A stretch of DNA of 64,000 bases, taken from Sediminibacterium roseum (lineage in GTDB: Bacteria > Bacteroidota > Bacteroidia > Chitinophagales > Chitinophagaceae). The DNA is taken from the NCBI RefSeq assembly GCF_009939005.1, contig NZ_JAACJS010000012.1, positions 372,001 to 436,000 of the forward strand. The letters run 5' to 3'. Below, piece by piece: positions 1 through 8,743 of the stretch (its first letter is position 1; each line of letters opens with the position of its first letter). The notes beneath the pieces were generated by a model. That model had not been told where the DNA came from and did not search any database. It saw nothing but the letters and a program-made list of their open reading frames with translations. Made by a program: the position numbers and the translations under genes.

Positions 1-891
1 CTCGCGGTGGCGGAGATGCGTTACAAAGGCATCGAAAAGATCCGTACGTATTTTGCTGATGCTGTGATTGCCTTCGACCTGTGTGGCGGGTACGAATGCA
101 TCAACAAAGACTATAAATATTGGGATGCATTGAACGACAGGATCGCGTGGCTCAATGCAACTCTACAACCGATCACCCATCGCAAAAACACTTTCCGGAG
201 AACCGATGAAAAGCTGGCCACGCTTGGGTTACAGGGTTTCGACTGCCTGCTCGAAAACAAAACGGAAGCCGCCCTGCACAGCGGCAAACTCGTTCAGGCA
301 CTAACCAGCAAAGTGCAGTCGCTCGGTGTTACTATCCTGTACGGCATGGAACTGGAACGATGGGAAAACAATAAGGATGTTGTATCCATCTATACAAAGC
401 AAAACATACAACTGCAGTCGCACAGACTTTTGTTCTGTACCAATGGCTTTACCCCGGCGCTCGGGGAAGGGTTGCCCGTAAAACCGGCACGCGGACAAGT
501 GATCGTAACCTCTCCCATCGAAGGCCTCGCACTCAAAGGCACGTTCCATTACGACGAAGGTTTTTATTACTGGCGCAACCTCGGCAACCGGGTATTGCTC
601 GGTGGCGCGCGCAATACGGCGTTTGAGGAAGAAGAAACAACCGATCTCGCAGGATCCATGCCTGTGAAACGGGCGCTCGAAGATTTTTTGAAAACGCACC
701 TGCATCCAAAATACCAATACACGATCGAACATCACTGGAGCGGCATCATGGGGTTTACGGCAGACAAAAAGCCCTTTGTAGGCCAGGCGGGCCCCAACGC
801 AATGGCAGCCATCGCCTGCAACGGAATGGGGGTTGCACTTACACCAATGATCGCGGAAAAAGTTGCGGCAAAACTGCTTGCCGATTTTTAA
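1..891 (+). CDS. FAD-dependent oxidoreductase (DAO family), 5' end outside window
   Basis: The C-terminal 296 residues of a D-amino-acid-oxidase-type flavoenzyme. The frame is open to the left edge, so the N-terminal Rossmann segment with the GxGxxG dinucleotide motif lies upstream of the window. The visible part has the DAO C-terminal pattern: a substrate-domain stretch (KPARGQVIVTSP, then YYWRNLGNRVLLGGARN) and the closing FAD-contact block (GIMGFTADKKPFVGQAG, then ACNGMGVALTP). A GTG at 7 is an internal codon, not a credible start. These enzymes oxidise amines or amino acids with FAD; the substrate here cannot be read from the sequence. It is followed by 121 bases without a gene before the next gene on the same strand. 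Confidence 0.8.
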   Translation, partial: LAVAEMRYKGIEKIRTYFADAVIAFDLCGGYECINKDYKYWDALNDRIAWLNATLQPITHRKNTFRRTDEKLATLGLQGFDCLLENKTEAALHSGKLVQALTSKVQSLGVTILYGMELERWENNKDVVSIYTKQNIQLQSHRLLFCTNGFTPALGEGLPVKPARGQVIVTSPIEGLALKGTFHYDEGFYYWRNLGNRVLLGGARNTAFEEEETTDLAGSMPVKRALEDFLKTHLHPKYQYTIEHHWSGIMGFTADKKPFVGQAGPNAMAAIACNGMGVALTPMIAEKVAAKLLADF

Positions 892-1012
892 CAGGTTGTG
901 TGCCTGTACTTGGTTATTTTTGACTGGTTGATGAACGTTCCGCAGGTATTTTGCTTCGCGATAAACAGCCAACAAAAGAAGGAAACATAAACGGTAAACA
1001 AATTATTCCCGA

Positions 1013-1813
1013 ATGAAAAGATTCATTACGCTCTGCGCCTTATCTGCTGCTTTATTTGTAGGTTGTAAGGATGAAAAACCAAAAGACGACGAACCGGTGA
1101 ATGTAACGCCTGCACCGGCAACAATGAATTACACCGTAGTAAAAGCATATCCACACGAAACAAGTTCCTTTACCGAAGGATTGTTCTGGCACAACAACGA
1201 AATGTATGAAAGCGTTGGATTAAACGGAACCAGTTTTCTTCTGAAATCAAAACTGGAAACGGGTAAGCCCATCAAAAGCATAAAGCTCGAGGATGCCTAT
1301 TTTGGTGAAGGAACAGCCCTGCTCAACAACAGGATCTACCAGCTCACTTACCAGGAGCACAAGGTCTTTGTTTACGACATGAACTTTAAAAAGACCCAGG
1401 AGTTTGAGTGGCCCTACGAAGGTTGGGGCATGACCACCAACGGCAAACAACTCATTGTAAACACGGGCGGCAGCAACCTTTATTTTGTAAACCCCGAAAC
1501 CTTTAAAGTAGAGCGTACGCTGGGTGTATACAACAACCGCGGTTATGTAGACAGCATCAACGAAATGGAATATGTGAACGGTTATATTTATGCGAACCGC
1601 TGGCTTACCAACTCCATCATCAAGATCAACCCGTCAACGGGACAGATAGAAGCCATTGCCGACCTGGGCGATATTTTTCAACGCAGCAATCTTGTAAATC
1701 CCAATAAAGAGGGATCCTGCCTCAATGGCATTGCTTACGATTCAACAAAGCAATCGTTTTATGTTACCGGGAAGTATTGGCCGAATTTGTTTGAAGTGAA
1801 GTTCGACAGGTAG
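1013..1813 (+). CDS. Glutaminyl-peptide cyclotransferase (glutamine cyclotransferase family), lipoprotein
   Basis: 266 residues, close to the normal size of plant-type glutamine cyclotransferases, which cyclise N-terminal Gln to pyroglutamate. The N-terminus is a lipoprotein signal (MKRFITLCALSAALFVGC) with the lipobox cysteine at residue 19, so the enzyme is probably lipid-anchored in the envelope. The rest is a five-bladed propeller family pattern: HETSSFTEGLFW near residue 47, WGMTTNGKQLIVNTGG near 141, INEMEYVNGYIYANRW near 182 and LNGIAYDSTKQSFYVTGK near 237. It ends 29 bases before a convergent methyltransferase gene. The family call is firm; the natural substrates are unknown. Confidence 0.88.
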   Translation: MKRFITLCALSAALFVGCKDEKPKDDEPVNVTPAPATMNYTVVKAYPHETSSFTEGLFWHNNEMYESVGLNGTSFLLKSKLETGKPIKSIKLEDAYFGEGTALLNNRIYQLTYQEHKVFVYDMNFKKTQEFEWPYEGWGMTTNGKQLIVNTGGSNLYFVNPETFKVERTLGVYNNRGYVDSINEMEYVNGYIYANRWLTNSIIKINPSTGQIEAIADLGDIFQRSNLVNPNKEGSCLNGIAYDSTKQSFYVTGKYWPNLFEVKFDR

Positions 1814-1842
1814 TGGGCTCCTGTAGCATTTTCCAACATAAA

Positions 1843-2739
1843 TTACTTATTGAAAATGTAGATCACTGAACTGCATCTTTTTTTATCGCGTAAAGTTCCC
1901 AGGTTGGAGAGCATCCCGTTCCAGAAAGCGCCGATCAGGTTACCGCCTTCGTTCCTGTATTGTTCACTGAGCATGGAAACATAAAAACTATCGAACCACA
2001 TAGGTTTGGTATCATCCAGCGTAAAACCCTTTGCCCTGCCCAGTTGCTCCATGCTCCTGGGTGAGAAATGATAAAGGTGGCGCGGCACATCGTAAGCGGC
2101 CCAGAATTCGCCGTAGGCCTTTGCATCGCGACTGGTATAGTTGGGAACGGCGATGATGAGTTTTCCGCCGGGTTTGATGAGTTTGTAAAACTGAGCAAGG
2201 TAGCCATGCAGGTCGTGCACATGTTCAAGCACGTGCCACATCGTGATCACATCAAACTGTGCATCGGCCAGGCCAAACAGTTTTTCGGGTGGTTCCAGTG
2301 TAAGGCCGTATTTGTCGAACGCATTGGTGCGGGCGGTCGGGTCGGGTTCAAGCGCGGTTACAGACCAGCCGGCGGTTTTCATCGTATTGGCAAATGCCCC
2401 TGTGCCTGCGCCCACATCCAGCAATGTACCGGTGTTTGTGCCGGCAGCATTACAGACCAGGTTGCGCTTGCCCTTCAATGTATAGTTGCGCACAAAATGA
2501 TACAACCGGTTCACGAGCCCTTTCTGCGTATCAGAATGGGAAACGTAATTCACGGATTGGTAATAGGGAGCGATCGATGTCGCGTCGGGAACATGCTGTG
2601 TAAAGCGTGCGGTGCAGTCTTCGCAATGAAAGATCTCGAATCTTTTTTTCGAAACGGTGTAGTCTACTGCGGACAAGGCCGGGTAAATGGCAGTAGAATA
2701 ACAACAGGGACAAGCACTATAAACAATCGTTTGCGGCAT
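1843..2739 (-). CDS. Class I SAM-dependent methyltransferase with N-terminal zinc-ribbon-like segment
   Basis: 298 residues. The N-terminal 50 residues carry two cysteine pairs (C10-x2-C13 and C39-x2-C42), the layout of a small zinc ribbon. A Methyltransf_23-type Rossmann domain follows, with the SAM-binding motif LLDVGAGTGAF near residue 107, an acidic ALEPDP at the end of strand 2, and FDVITMWHVLEHVHD as motif II. The region after it (GGKLIIAVPNY, then YDVPRHLYHFSP) is typical of methyltransferases acting on lipids, sugars or small molecules, but the substrate is not evident. It is the last gene of a minus-strand run with the HU-like, barrel and TPR genes, 30 bases after the HU-like gene. 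Confidence 0.82.
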   Translation of the reverse strand: MPQTIVYSACPCCYSTAIYPALSAVDYTVSKKRFEIFHCEDCTARFTQHVPDATSIAPYYQSVNYVSHSDTQKGLVNRLYHFVRNYTLKGKRNLVCNAAGTNTGTLLDVGAGTGAFANTMKTAGWSVTALEPDPTARTNAFDKYGLTLEPPEKLFGLADAQFDVITMWHVLEHVHDLHGYLAQFYKLIKPGGKLIIAVPNYTSRDAKAYGEFWAAYDVPRHLYHFSPRSMEQLGRAKGFTLDDTKPMWFDSFYVSMLSEQYRNEGGNLIGAFWNGMLSNLGTLRDKKRCSSVIYIFNK

Positions 2740-2769
2740 AATTGATCAGGTCACGAATTGAACCGGTTC

Positions 2770-3297
2770 TTAACTGTAATAAAATAACAAAGCGCCAGCG
2801 CCAAGTATCGCCAGCACAAGGGCGTATACCCACCAGTTGTCTTTTGTTTCTTCTTCGATCACCTCTTCTTCTACCAAGACATTCTCCTGCACACCAGGCA
2901 CGGCGCCTTCCAGGCCATACGATGGAAAAAGATCGGTATAACGTGGTGTTGGGGTGAAAGCGATCCTGCCATTTTCATCCCTGTGCAACTGCCCCACTCC
3001 TTTCAGTTCCACCGATCCGTTCTCTAAAAACCGGCTGCGGAACCCGTAAGAAAAATCGTGGAACTGTTTGATGGCGGTTACATCATCCACCGCCATCTCG
3101 TGCGCAAGAAAATCGAAAAAAAGTTTTTCAGACATCGGGATCACACCATCCGAAAACACGATGGATTCAACGGGCGCATACAGCAACCCGGACTGCTCAT
3201 CGTACCGCGCATGCGCTTTCTGAACCGTAAAGCTTCCCAGCTGCGGAATACAGAGGTGTTTGTGTAAAACAAGGTATTTATAGAGATGTTGATCCAT
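2770..3297 (-). CDS. CCDC81-type HU-like domain protein with C-terminal membrane anchor
   Basis: 175 residues. The N-terminal part (YLVLHKHLCIPQLGSFTVQ, then a conserved F-D-G-V-I-P stretch near residue 50) matches the prokaryotic HU-CCDC81 module found in Bacteroidota, a divergent relative of the DNA-binding HU/IHF fold. After a second alpha/beta module with RDENGRIAFTPTPRY near residue 105, there is an acidic linker (VEEEVIEEETKDN) and one transmembrane helix at about 155-174 that ends the protein. Many relatives continue past the helix into a SPOR peptidoglycan-binding domain, which is absent here. It sits 11 bases after the outer-membrane barrel gene in the same operon. A role tying DNA or a cytosolic partner to the inner membrane is an inference. 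Confidence 0.72.
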   Translation of the reverse strand: MDQHLYKYLVLHKHLCIPQLGSFTVQKAHARYDEQSGLLYAPVESIVFSDGVIPMSEKLFFDFLAHEMAVDDVTAIKQFHDFSYGFRSRFLENGSVELKGVGQLHRDENGRIAFTPTPRYTDLFPSYGLEGAVPGVQENVLVEEEVIEEETKDNWWVYALVLAILGAGALLFYYS

Positions 3298-3308
3298 TCG
3301 GGTATCGA

Positions 3309-5030
3309 TTACCGGAACGAATATACAACTCCTCCCAAAACATTAAAGCCCAATACCCGGTATTGGTTCCAGCGCTGGTAGGTTGCATTCAGCAGGTTGT
3401 TCATCTGGATCCAGAGATTGAGGCGTGGCATTACCGTAAATTCGGCGCCAAGGTTCAGGTCGGCAACCGCTTTTGTCTTAAGCGGCACAAGCGTAGAATC
3501 CATGTATGGATTGCCATCCCACAAAAATGCATCGGCTTTTACCTGCAGGTCTTTCAGCACCTTCCATTTCAAAGACCCCGTTACTTCTACCGGCGGAAGT
3601 CCCCATGCTTTTGCGTTCACATCAAGCGTATGGTATTGCGTAAAAGTTCCGCCCGCCACAAACGACAGTTTTTCCTGTACGTTATACCCTACTTCCCCAT
3701 GCAAACGCAGGGCCTTGATCTCGGGTTCGAAAACAACATTGAATGCTTTGCCATCCGGGTATTTGTTCAGGAACAGCGGCTGGTTGTTCAGCACCAGCAG
3801 GGAAATACGCGCCTGGTAGTTGAAATGATTGCCCTGCGTGCCTTTTACGCCGGCAAAGGTCTCGTTGATCTTTGTGTTCCGTAAACTGCTCAGCTGGCCA
3901 ATGTATGGATTGTAATTGGCGAGCGAGCGAAAGGTATTCTTCTGGAAATAGCCCATCCATCCTGCTTCCAGGGATAGATTGATCTCCGAAAATTTTGCTT
4001 CCGCAGAAAGATCGGGCAACAGCGAAAATGCCTTGTTATCCCAGCTTGGCTGGATACCCGCATTGATTTTTACATTGGGTGTGGTAAACAAAATGGCAGG
4101 ATTGATCCAGTACAAATTGTTTTTCAACTGCAGCGGGTTTGGCACGAGCGACATGGACGCTGTCGAAATATCTGCATTCAAACCAAGGTCGAAAGAATAG
4201 ATCTTGCCAAACGACTTGTTGATCGGCGCTTTGATCACGATATTGTTCTCGTGGTTCTGCCTGCTGTCGAAAAAACGATCCACACTGATCTGCGGGTGGT
4301 AAGTGATACCGAACGAATTGGCGGTCTTGTTCTGCATACCCACATCCAGCCCTACGGTAGTAAAACGTTGCAGCAACGACTCTTTGGTATAATTGTATGC
4401 CGGCGCATAACCGTACAAATACTGCGTGGTACTTTGGTAATAAGGATGCGCCGTCCATTCGTGCGTGTTTTGCGTATTGAACACGGTGAGCAGGTCTATC
4501 CCCCATTTAGCCGCCTGCTGCGCAGGAAGATTGCCTGTTGAGGTAAGAAAATTACCGCGCACATTGGTTACCGAACTTTTCCCATCGCCAAAAGAGAACG
4601 CGGCTTCTCCATAGAAAGTGCTGAAATTGCCCGCGCCCAGTTTTACGTATTGGTCGTTCTGCCAGGTATACCCGGAATCAACCGCAAGCGCCAGTGGCTT
4701 TATCGCTACGGGCTGGTACAGGAAAAACAGGTTTTGCGATGGGATATTATACGTGACAGGAATTTTGGAGGAATCGATAACCGGCGTTGCCGCGGTAAAA
4801 TTCACCTTTGCCGCATCTTTCAGGAAGGGTTTGAAAGCGGAGGTGATGGTTACCACTTTAGGCGCAGAAGTATCGCCCGAAGGTTTCAGCTCGGCAGTCT
4901 GCACTTCCTTCTTTGCAGCAGGTTTTGCAGCGGAAGTTTTTGTTGTTTTCTTTTTCCGTTGCGCCTGCACAGAACCAACGGCCATAACGGCCACAACTGC
5001 GATGAATACGGTTTTTTGTAAGTAGTTCAT
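3309..5030 (-). CDS. Outer-membrane beta-barrel protein (TonB-dependent-receptor-like), no plug domain
   Basis: 573 residues from the ATG at 5030. A TTG at 5057 is also in frame, but it lies inside the upstream TPR gene, and the ATG gives a clean signal peptide (MNYLQKTVFIAVVAVMAVG, cleaved after VQA). A Lys/Ala-rich linker follows, then a long run of alternating aromatic beta-strands ending in YRVLGFNVLGGVVYSFR, with the terminal phenylalanine-containing strand of outer-membrane barrels. I see no TonB box or plug domain, so it resembles the barrel half of a TonB-dependent receptor. It starts 13 bases after the TPR gene, so the two are surely co-transcribed and may form one envelope complex. 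Ligand unknown. Confidence 0.75.
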   Translation of the reverse strand: MNYLQKTVFIAVVAVMAVGSVQAQRKKKTTKTSAAKPAAKKEVQTAELKPSGDTSAPKVVTITSAFKPFLKDAAKVNFTAATPVIDSSKIPVTYNIPSQNLFFLYQPVAIKPLALAVDSGYTWQNDQYVKLGAGNFSTFYGEAAFSFGDGKSSVTNVRGNFLTSTGNLPAQQAAKWGIDLLTVFNTQNTHEWTAHPYYQSTTQYLYGYAPAYNYTKESLLQRFTTVGLDVGMQNKTANSFGITYHPQISVDRFFDSRQNHENNIVIKAPINKSFGKIYSFDLGLNADISTASMSLVPNPLQLKNNLYWINPAILFTTPNVKINAGIQPSWDNKAFSLLPDLSAEAKFSEINLSLEAGWMGYFQKNTFRSLANYNPYIGQLSSLRNTKINETFAGVKGTQGNHFNYQARISLLVLNNQPLFLNKYPDGKAFNVVFEPEIKALRLHGEVGYNVQEKLSFVAGGTFTQYHTLDVNAKAWGLPPVEVTGSLKWKVLKDLQVKADAFLWDGNPYMDSTLVPLKTKAVADLNLGAEFTVMPRLNLWIQMNNLLNATYQRWNQYRVLGFNVLGGVVYSFR

Positions 5031-5043
5031 GTATGGATCTGCT

Positions 5044-8000
5044 TTACTGTTGTTCAACTTTATTGGTTTTGTTCTTTTCTTCCACCACTTTGTCTAGTTT
5101 GCGCTGCGCCTCTTCTTTCAGTTCGGCAATCGTGGCGTTCTCTACAATGCTCTTATAGGTTGCTTCCGCATTGAAGTAATCTTTCTGCTGCATGTAAATA
5201 TCTCCCAGCAATACATAGCTTTTTGTTACCCACAGATCGTAGGAGCCAAACTTTTTGATCACCTCGAAAGCGGCTTTTTCGGCATCGGTGTATTTCGTTT
5301 GCTGCAGCAATATTTCCGCGATATGGTACTGCGATTCTGCAGCGTATTCCGATTTGCCTGCGGCGATCACCTGTTTGTAAGCAGCTACGGCCTGTTCGCC
5401 TTCGTTGTTCAACTGGTGATTTTTTGCCACCACGAGGCTCGCCATCATACGGTCGTCTGTTGCAATCCCTTTTTCCTGCAAAAGATCCTGCGCATTTGCG
5501 GCTGCCTCCTTCCATTGTTGTGCCTTAAACTGGCAGCGGAGCAGCCCGCGCATGGCTTCGAGCCTGTTTTCCTGGAGCGTGGCGATCGATTTCAGTTGTT
5601 CAAAATACTTCTGTGCGTTCGGGTAATCTTTCAGATCGAAATAATAGATCCGCGCAACCTGTAGCGTACTTCTCTCTGCATATTTATTTGGCGCCCGGTC
5701 GGCCACCGCCTTGTAATAAGGAAGCGCATCGTTGTTCGACTTATTGCCGATCAGCATTTCTGCCGTCAGGTAATTGGCTTCTATCGCATAGCGTCCTTCG
5801 GGAAATTTGGAAAGATAGGCGGCGAAGCCCGTCTTCGCACCGGCGATGTCTTTGGCCTCATAACGCAGCATCGACGAACGGAACGTAAGCGAATCCTCTT
5901 CGGAAACAGAGATCGGTTTTCCATTCTGTTTCATAAAGGAAATGAACTCTCCCGGGCGCTGGTTCTCTATAAAAATGTTGCGTATGTATTCGATCGCATC
6001 ATCGCTTTCGGGCGAATTGGGATACGTGGCCACCAGTTTCTTAAAATTGTTGAGCGACTCCTCATTTTTATCGAGGTTGAAATAAGCCACGCCCAGTTTC
6101 AGGTACGTCTGTGGCGCCATGGCTGCCGCGTTCTTGTTACCGATCACTTTCTGTAAGGGAACAATGGCCGCCTGGAAATTTTCATCGGCGAGGTACGTAT
6201 TTGCGATCTCGAGATTGGCATCCGGCACCAGTGATGAGGAAGGAAATTGTTTTTCCAGCGATTGCAGCAGGCTGATCTTCTCCTGGTTCTTATTCATCGC
6301 ACCGGCGATCACGCCTCGTTGGTACAGCGCATAATCCGCGGAAGGCAACCGTAGGCTGCTTACGTTCTCATACATTTTCAACGCCTGCCTGAAATCCTTC
6401 TGCATAAAATAACAATCCGCCGAGCGCAGGTACGCATCCTGCTCTATGGGCGGGGATGATGCGGTTATGTTTTTAGCGATCTGTTCAAAATATTCTTTGG
6501 CCAACGGGTAGTTCTCATTTTTGAAATAACCGTAGGCAAGACTGTACCGCGCGTTGTTAATGTTCACTTCGCCATTGGTGAGCGGGAGTTTCAGGTAAGA
6601 GAGAAAATAATTGATCGATTCATCTGTCTGCCCATTGCGATAGGCGATCTCCCCTTTCCAGAAATTGGCGAGCGGCAACTGCGCGGTGTTGTACGGCGCC
6701 TGCATCAGCCGCGTCAACAGCGAATCTGCACGGGCCATGTCCTGGTCGTTGATCAGTTCCACGGAAGCACCATAGAGGAGACGGGGATACAATTTCACTA
6801 CGTTGTCGCTTTTTGTACCCAGCGTTTCATACAACCGCAAGGCATCTTTGTAATTGCTTGTATTGGCAAGCGTATTCACCAGCAGCTCTTTCGATTCCTG
6901 GAGGTATGTTGATTTGGGGTAAGCGGCGATAAAAGACTGAAACCCTTTCGACGCGGCATCCATGTAACCAAGTTCGTAAGAGAGCTTTGCGTAATTAAAG
7001 GCAGAAACCTCTTTCTGCACCGCATTGCTGTTATTGGCCGCGCAAAACTGGAAAGCCGTGCGGGCATTGGCTTTGTCGCGGGTTTTGAGATAGGCATCGG
7101 CCAGGAGGTACATGCTGTTCTGCGCAAGCGAATCCTGTGCTCCGCCGAGTTGCTTGAATCCGTCTATCGCTTTTGGCCAGTTCTTTGCTTCGTAATAGCA
7201 GAACGACAATTCGTACAGGTCCTCCCTTCTTACTTTCTCTTTTCCCTCCACAAATCTTTCAAGATAAGGAAGGGCTTTAGCGAACTCTCTTTTTTCAAAA
7301 TAGATATGCCCCACGAGCTGGCGCAACTGCAGATCGTAAAACTGTCCCGAACGGTTCACCGCAGCCTCCCCTGTTTCGAGCGCTTTCTCGCGGTCGCCCT
7401 TGAAATAATAGATCTCCGCTTTGTAAAAAGGGATCACACCCTGGTATTCCGTATTTTTTTCGGCCACTTCAAAACTTTCAAGCGCCTGCGGGTAATTTTT
7501 TTCGGTGAAGGAAATGAACCCGTAATAATAATTCGCGTCCAGGTAATTGGGGTCTTTGGGGATCTGGCGGATGGAATTGAAAAGCGGTTTCGCCTTGTCA
7601 AATTGCTGCATCACAAAATAACCGTAGGCCTGGTGAAACTTCATGTCTGCGATCTCGCGGTTGCTCAGGTTGGCAATGTTGGCGAGTGCATAATATTTCT
7701 GCGCGTTCCCGAAATCTTTTTTCCGGAAATAATATTCGCCCAGGTGATAACTCATCATCTGCACACGCGCCGTATTGTTCTCAAGCTCAATAAAGTCCTG
7801 CGCGCGCTCTACCGTCGCCTCATCGTTCACTTCCAGCCCGCACACGATGTAGTAATATTTTGATTCCAGCTTAACCAGGTCGGGCATATTGCTCTGGTTG
7901 ATGCCGTTGCTGTACAATTTTTTGAATACCGGGTAGGCAAGGCTGTATTGCTCTTTCTGGTAAAGGTCTTTTGCATTTTTGAACTCGGCATCCGGGTCGA

Positions 8001-8085
8001 GGTGGTTCTGCGTCAGTTGCGCCTGGAGCTGCAGGGTGGTCATGCAACCGGCCACGAGAAAAAAGCTATAAATGAGTTTCTTCAT
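5044..8085 (-). CDS. Large periplasmic tetratricopeptide repeat (TPR) protein
   Basis: 1013 residues with a signal peptide ending in LQLQAQ at residue 23, then almost nothing but helical TPR units (for example YYRKKDFGNAQKYYALAN, FIAAYPKSTYLQESKELL, YFNLDKNEESLNNFKKLVA). Several copies keep the TPR signature of small residues at positions 8 and 20 and a Pro near 32. A Lys/Glu-rich coiled tail ends the protein. It is exported and probably works as a scaffold. It is the first gene of the operon TPR, barrel, HU-like, methyltransferase; the first gap is only 13 bases. TPR-plus-barrel gene pairs are common in this phylum, but I do not know a defined function. Confidence 0.8.
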   Translation of the reverse strand: MKKLIYSFFLVAGCMTTLQLQAQLTQNHLDPDAEFKNAKDLYQKEQYSLAYPVFKKLYSNGINQSNMPDLVKLESKYYYIVCGLEVNDEATVERAQDFIELENNTARVQMMSYHLGEYYFRKKDFGNAQKYYALANIANLSNREIADMKFHQAYGYFVMQQFDKAKPLFNSIRQIPKDPNYLDANYYYGFISFTEKNYPQALESFEVAEKNTEYQGVIPFYKAEIYYFKGDREKALETGEAAVNRSGQFYDLQLRQLVGHIYFEKREFAKALPYLERFVEGKEKVRREDLYELSFCYYEAKNWPKAIDGFKQLGGAQDSLAQNSMYLLADAYLKTRDKANARTAFQFCAANNSNAVQKEVSAFNYAKLSYELGYMDAASKGFQSFIAAYPKSTYLQESKELLVNTLANTSNYKDALRLYETLGTKSDNVVKLYPRLLYGASVELINDQDMARADSLLTRLMQAPYNTAQLPLANFWKGEIAYRNGQTDESINYFLSYLKLPLTNGEVNINNARYSLAYGYFKNENYPLAKEYFEQIAKNITASSPPIEQDAYLRSADCYFMQKDFRQALKMYENVSSLRLPSADYALYQRGVIAGAMNKNQEKISLLQSLEKQFPSSSLVPDANLEIANTYLADENFQAAIVPLQKVIGNKNAAAMAPQTYLKLGVAYFNLDKNEESLNNFKKLVATYPNSPESDDAIEYIRNIFIENQRPGEFISFMKQNGKPISVSEEDSLTFRSSMLRYEAKDIAGAKTGFAAYLSKFPEGRYAIEANYLTAEMLIGNKSNNDALPYYKAVADRAPNKYAERSTLQVARIYYFDLKDYPNAQKYFEQLKSIATLQENRLEAMRGLLRCQFKAQQWKEAAANAQDLLQEKGIATDDRMMASLVVAKNHQLNNEGEQAVAAYKQVIAAGKSEYAAESQYHIAEILLQQTKYTDAEKAAFEVIKKFGSYDLWVTKSYVLLGDIYMQQKDYFNAEATYKSIVENATIAELKEEAQRKLDKVVEEKNKTNKVEQQ

Positions 8086-8175
8086 AGAGCAAGGGCTGTT
8101 TAGCGGATGGCTTTAAAACGGAATATTCAGAAAAAGATTTCAGTTGTTTTCTTAACGAAAAGCGAAAACACATTT

Positions 8176-8205
8176 TAAAGTTACCATTCGCGCTGTGTAA
8201 GCAAA
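8176..8205 (-). promoter_or_regulatory. Possible promoter of the TPR operon
   Basis: On the minus strand TTTG and TAACTTTA are 18 bases apart, about 90 bases before the TPR start codon. The second box differs from the Bacteroidota -7 consensus TAnnTTTG only at its last base. It diverges from the thioesterase promoter in the same 185-base gap. Confidence 0.4.
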
Positions 8206-8218
8206 CTTCATTCCGTGT

Positions 8219-8251
8219 TTTGTGGAAAAACAGATAAGCGGCGTAAGTTTG
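8219..8251 (+). promoter_or_regulatory. Bacteroidota-type promoter of the thioesterase gene
   Basis: TTTG at 8219-8222 and TAAGTTTG at 8244-8251 are separated by 21 bases, a full match to the primary sigma factor consensus of this phylum (TTTG, 19-21 bases, TAnnTTTG). Transcription would start near 8257, leaving a leader of about 14 bases before the ATG at 8271. Confidence 0.65.
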
Positions 8252-8270
8252 TTAACAAATCAGGATAACT

Positions 8271-8681
8271 ATGTACGAACACATCACCAAAATAAGGGTC
8301 AGGTACGCCGATACCGACCAGATGAATATTGTCTACTACGGCAACTACGCAGAATATTTCGAAGTGGGCCGTACGGAGTGTATCCGCGATCTTGGTTTCA
8401 CTTACAAAGAGATGGAACAGATGGGCGTACACATGCCGGTTGTAGCCATGGAAGCGCGGTTTTTACGGCCGGCACGGTACGACGACCTCATCAGTGTAAA
8501 AACGATCCTGAAAGAACTGCCCGACGACCACGAGGTCAGCTTTTTCCAGGAGGTATATAATGAGAACAACAAGTTGTTGACGACAGGCAAAGTGACGCTT
8601 TATTTTATGGACAGCGCCACAGGAAAAAAGAGCAGGATGCCGGAGGCATTGCGGGAAAAATTAACAAGCTATTTTGTATAA
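8271..8681 (+). CDS. Acyl-CoA thioesterase, 4HBT/YbgC-like hotdog fold
   Basis: 136 residues, the normal single-hotdog length. The 4-hydroxybenzoyl-CoA thioesterase signature is complete: RYADTDQMNIVYYGNYAEYF at residues 10-29, with the catalytic aspartate in ADTDQMN, followed by EVGRTE. Enzymes of this family hydrolyse short acyl-CoA or acyl-ACP thioesters in the cytosol; YbgC relatives are often linked to phospholipid or Tol-Pal genes, but there is no such neighbour here. It stands alone on the plus strand with its own promoter and ends before a two-way terminator shared with the convergent dacB-like gene. Confidence 0.88.
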   Translation: MYEHITKIRVRYADTDQMNIVYYGNYAEYFEVGRTECIRDLGFTYKEMEQMGVHMPVVAMEARFLRPARYDDLISVKTILKELPDDHEVSFFQEVYNENNKLLTTGKVTLYFMDSATGKKSRMPEALREKLTSYFV

Positions 8682-8691
8682 CGGGCGTTTT

Positions 8692-8736
8692 TACCCCCGG
8701 TTTACATTGCGCATCGGAGGTGTGAACCGGGGTTTA
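8692..8736. terminator. Bidirectional terminator between thioesterase and dacB-like gene
   Basis: ACCCCCGGTTTACA pairs with TGTGAACCGGGGT (12-13 bp with one G-T pair) across a 14-base loop. A-rich and T-rich flanks lie on both sides, between two convergent stop codons. Confidence 0.6.
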
Positions 8737-8743
8737 AGAAAAT

